A stretch of 64,000 nt of DNA, from contig NZ_JBGGTQ010000003.1 of the NCBI RefSeq assembly GCF_041320705.1, positions 1 through 64,000 of the forward strand. Direction: 5' to 3'. Under the pieces are notes generated by a model. The model was given only the letters and a program-made list of their open reading frames with translations, was not told the origin of the DNA and made no database searches. A program made the translations under genes and the position numbers. Every line of letters starts with the position of its first letter. The first letter of the stretch is position 1. Shown here piece by piece: positions 1 through 8,400 of the stretch. The DNA is from Kineococcus mangrovi (GTDB lineage: Bacteria; Actinomycetota; Actinomycetes; Actinomycetales; Kineococcaceae).

Positions 1-132
1 CTGCCGCTGCCGCTGCCGCTGCCGCTGCCGCTGCCGCTGCCGCTGCCGCTGCCGCTGCCGCTGCCGCTGCCGCTGCCGCTGCCGCTGCCGCTGCCGCTGC
101 CGCTGCCGCTGCCGCTGCCGCTGCCGCTGCCG
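1..132. repeat. (CTGCCG)n hexanucleotide tandem repeat, at least 22 copies
   Basis: Perfect head-to-tail CTGCCG units run from the window edge to base 132 without interruption, so the true length is unknown. Plus-strand frame 1 would read Leu-Pro repeats and stays open to a TGA at 193-195; the other frames read Cys-Arg, Ala-Ala, or on the reverse strand Gly-Ser, Arg-Gln or Ala-Ala. It may be the low-complexity tail of a gene to the left or an intergenic microsatellite; the window cannot decide. Bases 133-210 hold no other recognisable feature. Confidence 0.95.
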
Positions 133-210
133 CGGCCGGTGATCGGAAGATCTCCTCGTGGTCGGCGGGTGGCTCTACACGCAGATTGCCTGTGACCCGT
201 TCTGAGGTAG

Positions 211-1596
211 TCAGGCCGGCGTCGTGGCGGAGTCGGACTGTGGCGGCGGCGGGGACCGGAAGATGCCGTCGGGGTCGTACCGCGTCTTCAGCTCCAGCAG
301 GCGCACGGCGTCGGTCCCGTGGACGTCGGTGACCCGGTCGGCCTCTCCCGGCCCCAGGGGGGTCGCGTCGCCGCCGAGCGCCGTCCAGGACAGGCGGGCG
401 GCGACGCGGTCGGCCCAGGCGCGGTGCAGGGCGCCGCGGCCGGCCTCGTCCCAGCCGGCGACGACCTCGGCCACGAGGTGGGGCCGGCGCAGCGGCAGCG
501 CGGCCGAGGCGGGGTCGACGCGGTCGGCGGCCCCGTGGAAGTGGTGCAGCCACACCCGTGAGCGCGGGGAGGTCATCGTCCGGCCGGCGTCCAGGAGGGC
601 CTGGGTGGCCGCCGGGTCGAGCCGTTCGAGCGTGCGGGTGCGGACCAGCTCGTGCCGGGTTGCGCCGCCGACCTGCCGGGCGCGGTCCTCGTCGCCGAGC
701 AGGCTGACGAGCGTGAGCGGGGCCACGTCCGTGCTGAGCGGGGTGCCGAGCGTCGCCAGGTGGGGGACGGGCCCCGGACGTCCCGTCCAGGCGGCCGGGT
801 CACCGGACCACACGGGCTGGACCACCACGACCGGCCGGCCGTCGGGGTCCCGGCGGACGCCGGAGCGCACCGTCAGCTCGTCCGGGGCCGAGCCCAGCAG
901 GTCCGCCAGCCCCGCCAGGACCGTGGGGGCCCGCGACCACGGGTACACGATCGTCCCGCCGACCAGCACCCGCGCCCGGTGCAGCGCGAGACGGGCCTGG
1001 ACGACCACGCCGACGTCGCCGCCGCCCCCGCGCAGCGCCCACAGCAGGTCGGGGTCGTCGTCGGTGTCGACCCGCGTGCCGTCGGCGAGCACCACCACCG
1101 CGCCGAGGAGGTTGTCGGCGGCCAGCCCGGCCCGGCCCGTCAGGGGCCCGCAGCCACCGCCGAGGCTGAGGCCGACGAGCCCGGCGTCCCCGCGCCAGCC
1201 GGTCACGGGGACCAGCCCGTGCGGGGCGCCCGCCACGGCGACGTCGAGGCTGCTGACCCCGCCGCCGACGTGGGCGGTGGCCGTCGCCGGGTCGACCGCG
1301 ACCGACCGCAGGTCCTGCACGTCGAGGACGACCCCGCCCGCGACGGGGGAGCGGCCGGCCCGGTCGTGCCCGCGGCCCAGCACGGACAGCGGCAGTCCCG
1401 CCTCGCGCGCGGCCCGGACCGCGAGCAGGACGTCGGCGGCGTGCCGGCAGCGGACGAGCGCGGCGGGACCGGTGCCGGCCGCGGCGTCGGGCGGGCGGCA
1501 GGCCAGCGCGAGGGCGTCCGGGCCGCAGACCACCCGCTCGCCGGGGATGCGTCCGCGCAGCTCGTGGACGAACGTCTCCGCGACCCCGACCCGCAC
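211..1596 (-). CDS. FAD-binding (PCMH-type) oxidoreductase
   Basis: Predicted 461-residue flavoprotein of the berberine-bridge/6-hydroxynicotine oxidase type. The N-terminal half has the PCMH FAD-binding fold: a VLGRGHDRAG segment, then a Gly-rich GLVGLSLGGGCGPLTGRAGL loop and LRGGGGDVGVV. The C-terminus carries a BBE-like tail with the RYDPDGIF motif seen in this family. The GTG at 1596 was chosen because GGGGAGAGGG sits 7 bases upstream; a further in-frame start at 1686 would run into the divergent promoter region. It is transcribed away from the TetR gene at 1744, which could regulate it. The usual FAD-attachment His/Cys pair was not confirmed, so the mode of flavin binding is open, and the substrate cannot be predicted. 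Confidence 0.85.
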   Translation of the reverse strand: MRVGVAETFVHELRGRIPGERVVCGPDALALACRPPDAAAGTGPAALVRCRHAADVLLAVRAAREAGLPLSVLGRGHDRAGRSPVAGGVVLDVQDLRSVAVDPATATAHVGGGVSSLDVAVAGAPHGLVPVTGWRGDAGLVGLSLGGGCGPLTGRAGLAADNLLGAVVVLADGTRVDTDDDPDLLWALRGGGGDVGVVVQARLALHRARVLVGGTIVYPWSRAPTVLAGLADLLGSAPDELTVRSGVRRDPDGRPVVVVQPVWSGDPAAWTGRPGPVPHLATLGTPLSTDVAPLTLVSLLGDEDRARQVGGATRHELVRTRTLERLDPAATQALLDAGRTMTSPRSRVWLHHFHGAADRVDPASAALPLRRPHLVAEVVAGWDEAGRGALHRAWADRVAARLSWTALGGDATPLGPGEADRVTDVHGTDAVRLLELKTRYDPDGIFRSPPPPQSDSATTPA

Positions 1597-1743
1597 GCGC
1601 CCGCCCTCTCCCCGGCGGTTGTGTCTCAACCGTGGGTCGATCCTCCCGACCGCTTCACCGGAGTGCAACTCCGGCGAAACCTTCACTCGACGTCACGTTC
1701 CGGTGTCCCGCAACGGATCGGTGCGCCGGGTAACCTTCCTGTC

Positions 1744-2430
1744 GTGCCCCTGCCGCCCGACGGTCGCCGCGCCGAGGTCGCCCGCGCGAACCGCAGCGCC
1801 GTCGTGCACGCCGCTCGCCGCCTCTTCGCCGCGCAGGGCTACTTCCAGACCACGGTCGAGCAGATCGCCCGGGCGGCCGGTGTCGCCCCCGCGACGGTCT
1901 ACGCGACCACCGGGGGGAAGCAGGGGCTGCTGCTCGAGCTCGTCGAGGCGTGGGCGACCACCCCGGCGGTCCGCGAGTCCCTCGAGGGCGTCGCGCGCTG
2001 CCGCCGCGTCGAGGACGCCGTCTCCGAGCTGGCCTCGGGGGTGCGTCGCGTGCGCGACGAGTGGGGCGACGTCATCGAGGTCGTCCTGGCGACGGCGCCG
2101 CACGAACCCTCCGTCGCGGCCCTCCTCGTCGACGTCCGGCACCGGTACGAGGCCGACGTGGGGGCCTGCGTCACCCGGATCGTCGACCTGACGGCCAGGC
2201 CGCAGGCCCACCGCCAGGTCATGGACGTCCTGTGGTTCTACTTCGGCTTCCACGGGTACGCGCTGCTCGTGGACGACCGGGGCTGGGACAGCGGGCAGGC
2301 CGAGCTGTGGCTCGTCCGGCAGGCGTCGCGGGCCGTCGAGGACGCCCTCGCCGACCCGGCGCCCGACCCGGGCCGGGCGACACCGCCGGCGGGCGCGGCA
2401 CCTGCGCGGCTGCGACAGTGGCCGACGTGA
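1744..2430 (+). CDS. TetR family transcriptional regulator
   Basis: 228-residue regulator. The N-terminal helix-turn-helix is clear: AARRLFAAQGYFQTTVEQIA followed by GVAPATVYATTGGKQGLL. The remainder is a helical ligand-binding domain. GTG at 1744 is chosen because the HTH begins about 20 residues in, as is usual for the family; the frame is open further upstream but that part overlaps the divergent oxidoreductase. The stop (2428-2430) overlaps the GTG of the amidohydrolase at 2427, indicating translational coupling. Likely targets are its own operon and the divergent FAD oxidase; this is inferred from position only. Confidence 0.88.
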   Translation: MPLPPDGRRAEVARANRSAVVHAARRLFAAQGYFQTTVEQIARAAGVAPATVYATTGGKQGLLLELVEAWATTPAVRESLEGVARCRRVEDAVSELASGVRRVRDEWGDVIEVVLATAPHEPSVAALLVDVRHRYEADVGACVTRIVDLTARPQAHRQVMDVLWFYFGFHGYALLVDDRGWDSGQAELWLVRQASRAVEDALADPAPDPGRATPPAGAAPARLRQWPT

Positions 2431-3689
2431 TCGAGGTGACCGAGCGAGGCAGCGGCTCCCCGGGACGTGACGTCGCCGTCGTCGGGGGCGACGTCCTCAC
2501 CCTGACCCCGCAGTGGCGCGGCGGTTCCGTCCCCGCGACCGTCCTCGTCCGCGACGGGCGCATCGCCGCCGTGGGTCCCGACGTCCCCGTGCCCGCGGGC
2601 GTCCCCGTCGTCGACGCCACCGGCCGCTGGGTCCTGCCCGGTCTCGTCGACCCCCACACCCACCTCGGCGTCCACGCCGAGGGTGAGGGCTGGCACGGCG
2701 CGGACGTCAACGAGAAGGGCGAACCCCGCGGGGCCCGCCTGCGCACGTGGGACGGCGTCGACCCCGCCGACCGGGGTTTCGTCGACGCCCTCGCCACCGG
2801 TGTCACGACCGTCGCCGTCCTGCCCGGCTCGGCGAACGTCGTCGGGGGTCAGACGAGCGCCCTGAAGACCTGGGGAGCCACCGTCGACGCCATGCTGCTG
2901 CGCGCGCCGCTGGGGGTGAAGAGCGCGCTGGGGGAGAACCCCAAGAAGAACTCCTCGGGTGGGCGGGGCCCCGGCACCCGGATGGGGGTGGCCGCGGCCC
3001 TACGCGACGCCTTCGCCACCGCGCGGCGGTTCGCGGACGACCGCGACCGTGCCGCCGCGGCCGGGGGACGGCCCGGCCCGGTGACGGGGGCCGACCGCGA
3101 CGCGGAGGTGCTCGCCCGCGTCCTGGACGGGGAACTGCTGTGGCACCAGCACGCCCACCGCGCCGACGACATCGCGACCGCGGTGCGGCTCGCCGACGAG
3201 TTCGGCTACCGGCTCGTCCTCAACCACGTCACCGAGGGCCACCGCGTCCTGGACCTGCTGCGCGGGCGCGGACTGCCGGCCGTCGTCGGGCCGCTGCTGA
3301 CCTCCCGGTCCAAACCCGAGTTGCGGCACCGCTCCCTCGCGGTCCCCGGGCTGCTCGCCGGGGCGGGCCTGCAGGTGGCGCTGACGACCGACCACCCCGT
3401 CGTCCCGATCCAGTTCCTGCCCGTCTCGGCCGCGTTCGCGGTCAAGGAGGGCATGGACCCCGACGAGGCGCTGCGCGCCCTCACGCTCAACCCCGCCGTC
3501 ATCCTCGGTCTCGACGACCGCGTCGGCTCCCTCGCCCCCGGCCTCGACGGCGACGTCGTCGTGTGGTCCGGGAACCCCCTGGACGTGATGTCCCGCGCGG
3601 TCCACGTCGTCCTGGGCGGTCGGTCGGTCTACCGGTGGGACGGGCGGGGCGAGGTCCTCGGGCACGACGGCGCGTGGAGCCCGGTGTGA
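2427..3689 (+). CDS. Amidohydrolase (imidazolonepropionase-like family)
   Basis: 420-residue metal-dependent hydrolase. It has the small beta-sandwich start (VLVRDGRIAAVGPDV), the first metal motif DPHTHLG, the later HQHAH and NHVTEGH histidines, and TTDHP with the metal Asp near the C-terminus. The C-terminal stretch LTLNPAVILGLDDRVGSLAPG...GDVVVWSGNPL is typical of secondary amidohydrolases close to imidazolonepropionase and related deacetylases. GTG at 2427 overlaps the TetR stop as GTGA; an in-frame GTG at 2418 is an alternative. The substrate is unknown. It forms an operon with the TetR regulator and possibly the lipid kinase 37 bases downstream. Confidence 0.85.
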   Translation: MIEVTERGSGSPGRDVAVVGGDVLTLTPQWRGGSVPATVLVRDGRIAAVGPDVPVPAGVPVVDATGRWVLPGLVDPHTHLGVHAEGEGWHGADVNEKGEPRGARLRTWDGVDPADRGFVDALATGVTTVAVLPGSANVVGGQTSALKTWGATVDAMLLRAPLGVKSALGENPKKNSSGGRGPGTRMGVAAALRDAFATARRFADDRDRAAAAGGRPGPVTGADRDAEVLARVLDGELLWHQHAHRADDIATAVRLADEFGYRLVLNHVTEGHRVLDLLRGRGLPAVVGPLLTSRSKPELRHRSLAVPGLLAGAGLQVALTTDHPVVPIQFLPVSAAFAVKEGMDPDEALRALTLNPAVILGLDDRVGSLAPGLDGDVVVWSGNPLDVMSRAVHVVLGGRSVYRWDGRGEVLGHDGAWSPV

Positions 3690-3726
3690 GCGGCGCCCGG
3701 GGGCGCGCGGGGACGGCGGCCCCCGC

Positions 3727-4653
3727 GTGAGCGACCAGGAGAACCGGGACGGGCAGCACGGCCGGAGCTACCTCGCCCTCGTCAACGCCGCGGCCGGGTC
3801 GGCGCGCCCCGACGCCGTGGACGCCGTGGTCGGTGAGCTCGGCCGTGCCGGGGACGTCGAGCTGCGCCGCACCGGCAGCCTCGACGAGCTGCGCGAGTCG
3901 CTGCTGGGCGCCGAGGGCCGCCGCGTCGTCCTCCTGGGCGGTGACGGTTCCCTGCACGCCGCGCTGCAGCTGCTCTGGGACGCGCACCGGACGTGGGACG
4001 TGGGCCCGCTGGGGGTCGTGCCGCTCGGCACCGGCAACGACCTCGCCCGGTCGCTGCGGCTGCCGCTGGACCCGGTCGCCGCGGCCCGAGTCGTCACGAC
4101 GGGACGCCCGCGTGAGCTCGAACTGCTCGTCGACTCCCAGGACCGGATCACCGTCAACACCGTCCACGCCGGGATCGGGGCGTCCGCGACGGCGACCGCG
4201 CAGCGGCTCAAGAAAGGGCTGAAGGCGCTGGCCTACCCCGTCGGTGCCGCCTGGGCCGGGGTCAGCGCGGGCCGGGGGTTCCGGTTGCGCGTGCAGGTCG
4301 ACGGGCAGGTCGTCGCCCCGGGACCCGAGCCCGTCCTCCTGGTCGGCATCGGCATCGGCGGCACCATCGGCGGCGGAGCCCCGCTCGTGCCGGGCGCCGA
4401 CCCGCACGACGGGGTGGCCGACGTCGTGCTGAGCACGTCCACGGGTCCGCTCGCCCGGCTCGGGTTCGCGGCCGGCCTGCGCCGCGGGGTCCACGTCGAG
4501 CGCCAGGACGTCACCACGGCGACGGGGAAGGTCGTGGAGATCACCGCCGAGTCGGGGTCTTTCCGGCTGAACTCCGACGGGGAGGTCACCGGCCCCCAGA
4601 CGTCGGAGCGCTTCGAGATGCACGCCGACGTCTGGCGGGTGGTGTGCCCCTGA
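3727..4653 (+). CDS. Diacylglycerol/lipid kinase family protein
   Basis: 308-residue protein of the DAGK catalytic family (YegS/BmrU type), which phosphorylates diacylglycerol or related lipids with ATP. Diagnostic motifs are LVNAAAGSARPD at the N-terminus, LLGGDGSLHAAL (the GGDG nucleotide-binding loop) and PLGTGNDLARSL. The C-terminal beta-sandwich carries GIGIGGTIGGGAPLVPGADP and HDGVADVVL, the family's usual second domain. No transmembrane segment is seen, as expected for a soluble, membrane-associated enzyme. The start is GTG. It lies 37 bases after the amidohydrolase and converges on metI. Confidence 0.88.
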   Translation: MSDQENRDGQHGRSYLALVNAAAGSARPDAVDAVVGELGRAGDVELRRTGSLDELRESLLGAEGRRVVLLGGDGSLHAALQLLWDAHRTWDVGPLGVVPLGTGNDLARSLRLPLDPVAAARVVTTGRPRELELLVDSQDRITVNTVHAGIGASATATAQRLKKGLKALAYPVGAAWAGVSAGRGFRLRVQVDGQVVAPGPEPVLLVGIGIGGTIGGGAPLVPGADPHDGVADVVLSTSTGPLARLGFAAGLRRGVHVERQDVTTATGKVVEITAESGSFRLNSDGEVTGPQTSERFEMHADVWRVVCP

Positions 4654-4677
4654 CGGGCCCGGGCGGTCCGGGGGTCA
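4651..4677. terminator. Possible bidirectional terminator, lipid kinase / metI
   Basis: An imperfect hairpin: TGAC...CCCGG pairs with CCGGG...GTCA, with a small internal loop. It overlaps the kinase stop and the last bases before metI. There is no T-run, which is normal in such GC-rich DNA. Confidence 0.35.
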
Positions 4678-5340
4678 GCGGCGCATGACGCTGCGCGCGA
4701 GGCGGTTGCCCACGACCTGCCCCACCTGCACGATGACGACGATCGCCGCGACGGCGACGTAGATGATCCCGTAGTCGTAGCGCTGCTTGCCGTACGTGAT
4801 GGCGTAGTCGCCCAGCCCACCGCCGCCGACGAGACCGGCCTGCGCCGTCATGTCGACGATGCCGATGAAGATGAACGTGTAGCCCAGGATGAGCGGGCCG
4901 AGGCCCTCGGGGATGACGACGCCGACGAGGATCGACAGCCGCGAGGCCCCCACGGCGCGGGCCGCCTCGACGACGCCCGGGTCGACGTTCACCAGGCTCT
5001 GCTCGACGATGCGGGCCACCGCGAACGCCGCGGCCAACGAGATCGCGAACGTCACCGCCGTCGTGCCGATCGTCGTCCCGACGGCCGCGATCTGCAGCGG
5101 GGTGATCGCGGCGAGGAAGATGATGAACGGGATGGGGCGCACCAGGTTCACGACGAACCCGATGAGCCCGAAGACGAACCGGTTGCCGAACAGGTTGCCC
5201 GGCCGCGTCGCGTACAGCGCCGTCCCGAGGACGAGCCCGATGACGCCGGAGGCGACGAGCGAGACGACCGCCATGAACAGCGTCTGCCAGATCGCGGTCC
5301 TGAACACGCCGAGGGTGTCGACGAACCCGCTGAAGTCCAC
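4675..5340 (-). CDS. metI: Methionine ABC transporter permease MetI
   Basis: 221-residue inner-membrane permease with five to six hydrophobic segments. It shows the MetI signatures NLVRPIPFIIFLAAITPLQ and, in the coupling region, VEAARAVGASRLSILVGVVIPE followed by the second half of the EAA loop. GTG at 5340 lies two bases after the metN stop, so translation is almost certainly coupled. It is the last gene of metQ-metN-metI and forms the membrane channel for D/L-methionine import driven by MetN. Confidence 0.93.
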   Translation of the reverse strand: MDFSGFVDTLGVFRTAIWQTLFMAVVSLVASGVIGLVLGTALYATRPGNLFGNRFVFGLIGFVVNLVRPIPFIIFLAAITPLQIAAVGTTIGTTAVTFAISLAAAFAVARIVEQSLVNVDPGVVEAARAVGASRLSILVGVVIPEGLGPLILGYTFIFIGIVDMTAQAGLVGGGGLGDYAITYGKQRYDYGIIYVAVAAIVVIVQVGQVVGNRLARSVMRR

Positions 5341-5342
5341 GG

Positions 5343-6371
5343 TCAGACCTCCTCGACCACGTGGACCCCGGCGGACCGCAGCGCGGCCGAGGCCGCGTCG
5401 ACCGCATCGGGGGTACCGGTCAGTTCGTAGGTGAGGGAACCGGCCCGCCGCTCGCGGACCTCCGAGACCCCGCCGTACACCAGTTCGGCGGTGGTCCCGT
5501 GGTCCCGGAAGACGGCGTCGATCCGTTGCTGAAGTCCCGGTTCGTCGGTGATGCGGACGCTCACGAGCCGGCCGGGGTGGTGGGTGCGCAGGCGCGCCAG
5601 CGTGTCCGCCGACGGGCGGTCGTGCGTGGCGCTGCGCACGAAACGCTGCGCCGCAGGGGTCTTCGGGTCCGAGAAGACGTCGTAGACGTCCCCGACCTCG
5701 ACGACCCGGCCCTGTTCCATCACGACGACGCGGTCGGCGATCTGCCGCACGGCCTCCATCTCGTGGGTGATGACGACGATGGTGACGCCGAGTTCGGTGT
5801 TCACCCGGCGCAGCAGCGAGAGCACCTCGGTCGTCGTCTCGGGGTCCAGCGCGCTCGTCGCCTCGTCGCACAGCAGCAGCGGCGGGTTCGTCGCCAGCGC
5901 GCGGGCGATCCCGACGCGCTGCTTCTGCCCGCCCGACAACTGCTCGGGGTAGGCGTGGGCGCGGTCGAGCAACCCCACGAAGTCGAGGAGTTCGGCGGTG
6001 CGCCGGTCGCGCTCGTCCTTCGCGACCCCCGCGACCTTCAACGGGTAGCCGACGTTCCCGGCGACGGTCCGGGACCGGAACAGGTTGAACTGCTGGAAGA
6101 TCATCCCGATGCGGGACCGGGCCGCGCGCAGTTCCCCCTCGGACAACCTCGTGAGGTCCTGCCCGGCGACGCGGACGCTGCCCGACGTGGGTCTCTCCAG
6201 CGCGTTGATGAGCCGGACCAGGGTGGACTTGCCCGCTCCCGAGTACCCGATGACGGCGAGGACCTCGCCCTCGGCGACCTCGAGGGAGACGCCGTCGACC
6301 GCCGTGACGGTCTTGCCGCCACGACGGTCGAAGGTCTTGCTGACGTCCGTCAGCGAGATGAGCGCGCTCAC
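5343..6371 (-). CDS. metN: Methionine ABC transporter ATP-binding protein MetN
   Basis: 342 residues. ABC ATPase domain: Walker A GYSGAGKS, Q-loop FQQFNLF, signature LSGGQKQRVGIARAL, Walker B LLLCDEATSALD and switch ITHEM. The last ~80 residues form the NIL regulatory domain that binds methionine and gives trans-inhibition in MetN. The GTG start at 6371 overlaps the metQ stop as GTGA. Together with MetI and MetQ it makes a complete MUT-family methionine importer. Confidence 0.95.
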   Translation of the reverse strand: MSALISLTDVSKTFDRRGGKTVTAVDGVSLEVAEGEVLAVIGYSGAGKSTLVRLINALERPTSGSVRVAGQDLTRLSEGELRAARSRIGMIFQQFNLFRSRTVAGNVGYPLKVAGVAKDERDRRTAELLDFVGLLDRAHAYPEQLSGGQKQRVGIARALATNPPLLLCDEATSALDPETTTEVLSLLRRVNTELGVTIVVITHEMEAVRQIADRVVVMEQGRVVEVGDVYDVFSDPKTPAAQRFVRSATHDRPSADTLARLRTHHPGRLVSVRITDEPGLQQRIDAVFRDHGTTAELVYGGVSEVRERRAGSLTYELTGTPDAVDAASAALRSAGVHVVEEV

Positions 6372-7318
6372 TTGCCCTTGGCGGCCTTCGCGTCGGCCTC
6401 GACCTCGGTCAGTTCCGCCTGCAGGTCGGCGGCCGGGGTGTCCTCGACGATCGCGGTCGGGTTGTCCTGCAGGAACACCTCCTGCACGGCCGGGTCGTGC
6501 CACAGCTGGGCCAGCTGCAGGTACGTCTCGTTCGTGGCGTCGGCCTTGCGGGCCGTGAAGATGTTGACGTACGGCGCCGCGGCGGCCGACTTCGCGTCGT
6601 CCTGGACGATGATGTCGTCGGTCGGCAGCTTCGCGGCCGTGGCGTAGTTGTTGTTGACGATCGCGGCGGCGACCGAACCGCTCTGCAGCGCGCTCGCGGT
6701 CTGGTCCGCGGACACGGGGACGACCTCGACCTTGCCGGACTCGATGTCGTTCGTCGTGGAGAACGCCGTGCCGCCGTCCTTCAGCGTCACCAGACCGGCC
6801 TCCTGCAGCACGAGCAGGCCACGGGCCTCGTTGATGGCGTCGTTGGGGATCGCGACCTTCGCGTCGGCGGGCAGTTCCGAGGCGGACTTCGCGGTGAGGG
6901 AGTACAGCGGCAGCGGGTAGACGGCGGTGGCCCCGATGGGTTGCAGGTCGTCACCGGCCTCGACGTTGTAGTTCGCCAGGTACTGGATGTGCTGGAACTG
7001 GTTGAGATCCAGCTCGCCCTGCTCCAGCGCCGGGTTCGGCAGGGTGTAGTCGGAGAAGTTGACGAGCTCGACGTCGACGTTCAGCTTCGACTTCGCGAGC
7101 TCGGTGTAGGTGCTCCAGTACGGCAGCGACTTGTCCGCGACACCGATCGTGACGGTCTGCGCCTCACCGCCGCCGCTCGCCGCGGTGGTGGCGGTGTCGT
7201 CCCGGGTGCTCAGGACGACGGCGACGACCACGACGATCACGACGGCGATCGCGGCGATGACGCCGACGAGGAGGCCGCGGCGCTTGGGCTTGTCGGGCAG
7301 GACGGGGGCGTTGGACAC
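6368..7318 (-). CDS. metQ: Methionine ABC transporter substrate-binding protein MetQ
   Basis: 316-residue NlpA/MetQ-family binding protein. An N-terminal hydrophobic helix (about residues 16-36, rich in Ile/Val) serves as signal or anchor; no lipobox cysteine is present, so it looks membrane-anchored rather than a lipoprotein, unlike many MetQ proteins. The mature part begins with TVTIGVADKSLPYW and has the family segments LDLNQFQHIQYL and AVYPLPLYS. GTG at 7318 follows GGAG by 7 bases. First gene of metQNI, downstream of a SAM-IV riboswitch, so expression should fall when S-adenosylmethionine is plentiful. Confidence 0.93.
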   Translation of the reverse strand: MSNAPVLPDKPKRRGLLVGVIAAIAVVIVVVVAVVLSTRDDTATTAASGGGEAQTVTIGVADKSLPYWSTYTELAKSKLNVDVELVNFSDYTLPNPALEQGELDLNQFQHIQYLANYNVEAGDDLQPIGATAVYPLPLYSLTAKSASELPADAKVAIPNDAINEARGLLVLQEAGLVTLKDGGTAFSTTNDIESGKVEVVPVSADQTASALQSGSVAAAIVNNNYATAAKLPTDDIIVQDDAKSAAAAPYVNIFTARKADATNETYLQLAQLWHDPAVQEVFLQDNPTAIVEDTPAADLQAELTEVEADAKAAKGK

Positions 7319-7384
7319 GCGATCACTCCGGGAGTCGTTCGGCGGGCGCGCGGCTCGCAGCACTCCGTGATCGACGGCGTCCGT

Positions 7385-7496
7385 TGATCCGCGCTTGCCG
7401 GACGGGGTCGTCCGGCCAGGTCCTCACCTGGGGCACCCCACCGCGGAGGAGGGTTGCCGGACAGCGAGCCAGGGCTTGTCGCTGTCACTCATGACC
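7385..7496 (-). promoter_or_regulatory. SAM-IV riboswitch upstream of metQNI
   Basis: Reading the minus strand from 7496 there is GGTCATGAGTGACAGCGAC, AAGCCCTGGCTCGCTGTCC, GGCAACCCTCCTCCGCGG, then TGGGGTGCCCCAGGTGAGGA. This matches, from memory, the conserved core of the actinobacterial SAM-IV class (GUCAYGAG..., ...AAGCCCC, GGCAACCCUCC, GCGGUGGGGUGCCCC). A downstream CCGGACGACCCCGTCCGG hairpin could be the expression-platform or pseudoknot region. It lies 67 bases before the metQ start. Boundaries are approximate. SAM-IV elements generally repress sulfur-amino-acid genes when SAM binds. Confidence 0.9.
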
Positions 7497-7537
7497 TGGG
7501 GGAACCCTAGCACCGGTGGTGCGGTGGCCGGCCGCCC

Positions 7538-7720
7538 TCAGGACCGGTGCACGTGGGGGAGCACGACGGCCTGCGCGGCGACCGTCCGCCCGTCGGTCGT
7601 GGTGAGCGAGGGGCCGCCGAACAGGACGTACCCGTCGGCGAGGGCGGCGCTGACCTTCTCGCAGAACGAGCGGTCGTCGGGGCCGGTCAGCAGGCGGTAG
7701 CTCAGCTTCTCCTCGCTCAC
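7538..7720 (-). CDS. DUF1737 domain protein
   Basis: 60-residue protein: LSYRLLTGPDDRSFCEKVS, ALADGYVLFGGP and VAAQAVVLP are the DUF1737 pattern, a small domain of unknown function. The start GTG at 7720 overlaps the stop of the 208-residue gene upstream as GTGA, so the two are translationally coupled. Too small to be an enzyme alone; probably a binding or accessory module. Confidence 0.75.
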   Translation of the reverse strand: MSEEKLSYRLLTGPDDRSFCEKVSAALADGYVLFGGPSLTTTDGRTVAAQAVVLPHVHRS

Positions 7721-8343
7721 CCGGGCAGGGTAGCCCGGGCCCGCTCCAGCGCGTCCTCGACCGCGAGCAGCCCCAGGGCCGCGTCGGCGAGGGCGTCGCC
7801 CCGCTTCTTCGGCGACCCCGGTGCCCAGCGCTTCTCGTCGTACTCGGTCGCGGTGCGGCGCAACGCCCCGCGGCTCACCCGCAGTTCGCGCTCCAGGCGC
7901 TCGACGAGCTCGGCGGGGGAGGGGGCCGGCGGGCGCAGCGACTCCCCGTCGCCCGCGCGCAGCTGCACGAGGACGTCGTGGTCCGGACCCTCCTCGGCCG
8001 TCCAGAACCGCACCGGGCGGTCGACGACGTGGTTCCACACGGGGGCCTGCGCGGACCGGAACCGCAGGACGACCGGTTTCGTCCCCAGCCCCGACGCCGC
8101 GAGCCAGTGCCCGGCCACGGGCGGCCGGGTGCCGGCCGCGCAGTCCTCCTCGGCCGCGCTCGTCACGAGCGCGACCCGCACGGCGTCGGCGTCCGGCAGC
8201 TCCTCGCGGCGGGGGCCGAGCAGGGGGCCGTGCACCCACGCCTCGGTGACCCGGAGCGTCACGATCCCGGCGGGCTGGCGGTGCACGTGCGCGCAGCGCT
8301 CGGCGACGTCCTCGAGGGTGCGCAGGGCGGTCGTCCACTTCAC
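7717..8343 (-). CDS. Conserved hypothetical protein (possibly DUF7711 family)
   Basis: 208 residues, soluble, no signal peptide. The N-terminus reads KWTTALRTLEDVAERC; a central APVWNHVVDRPVRFW block and the C-terminal TEYDEKRWAPG look family-specific and recall actinobacterial proteins named DUF7711, though that assignment is from memory and uncertain. GTG at 8343 is chosen because the protein similarity begins there; the frame is open far upstream but overlaps the OsmC gene. Coupled to the DUF1737 gene by a 4-base overlap, and divergent from osmC. Confidence 0.6.
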   Translation of the reverse strand: MKWTTALRTLEDVAERCAHVHRQPAGIVTLRVTEAWVHGPLLGPRREELPDADAVRVALVTSAAEEDCAAGTRPPVAGHWLAASGLGTKPVVLRFRSAQAPVWNHVVDRPVRFWTAEEGPDHDVLVQLRAGDGESLRPPAPSPAELVERLERELRVSRGALRRTATEYDEKRWAPGSPKKRGDALADAALGLLAVEDALERARATLPG

Positions 8344-8400
8344 CGGACCCAGTGTGGTCGAGGTTGCGGGCCCGCCCGCCCCCGGGCCTAAGCTTCGCCG

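Noticed and set aside
1599-1686. 30-residue N-terminal extension of the FAD oxidoreductase
   Set aside because: It has no ribosome site and would cover the divergent promoter; GTG 1596 has a strong ribosome site.
7425-7493. 22-codon leader peptide starting at the ATG inside the SAM-IV element
   Set aside because: The ATGAGTGAC belongs to the conserved riboswitch core, and the frame has no ribosome site.
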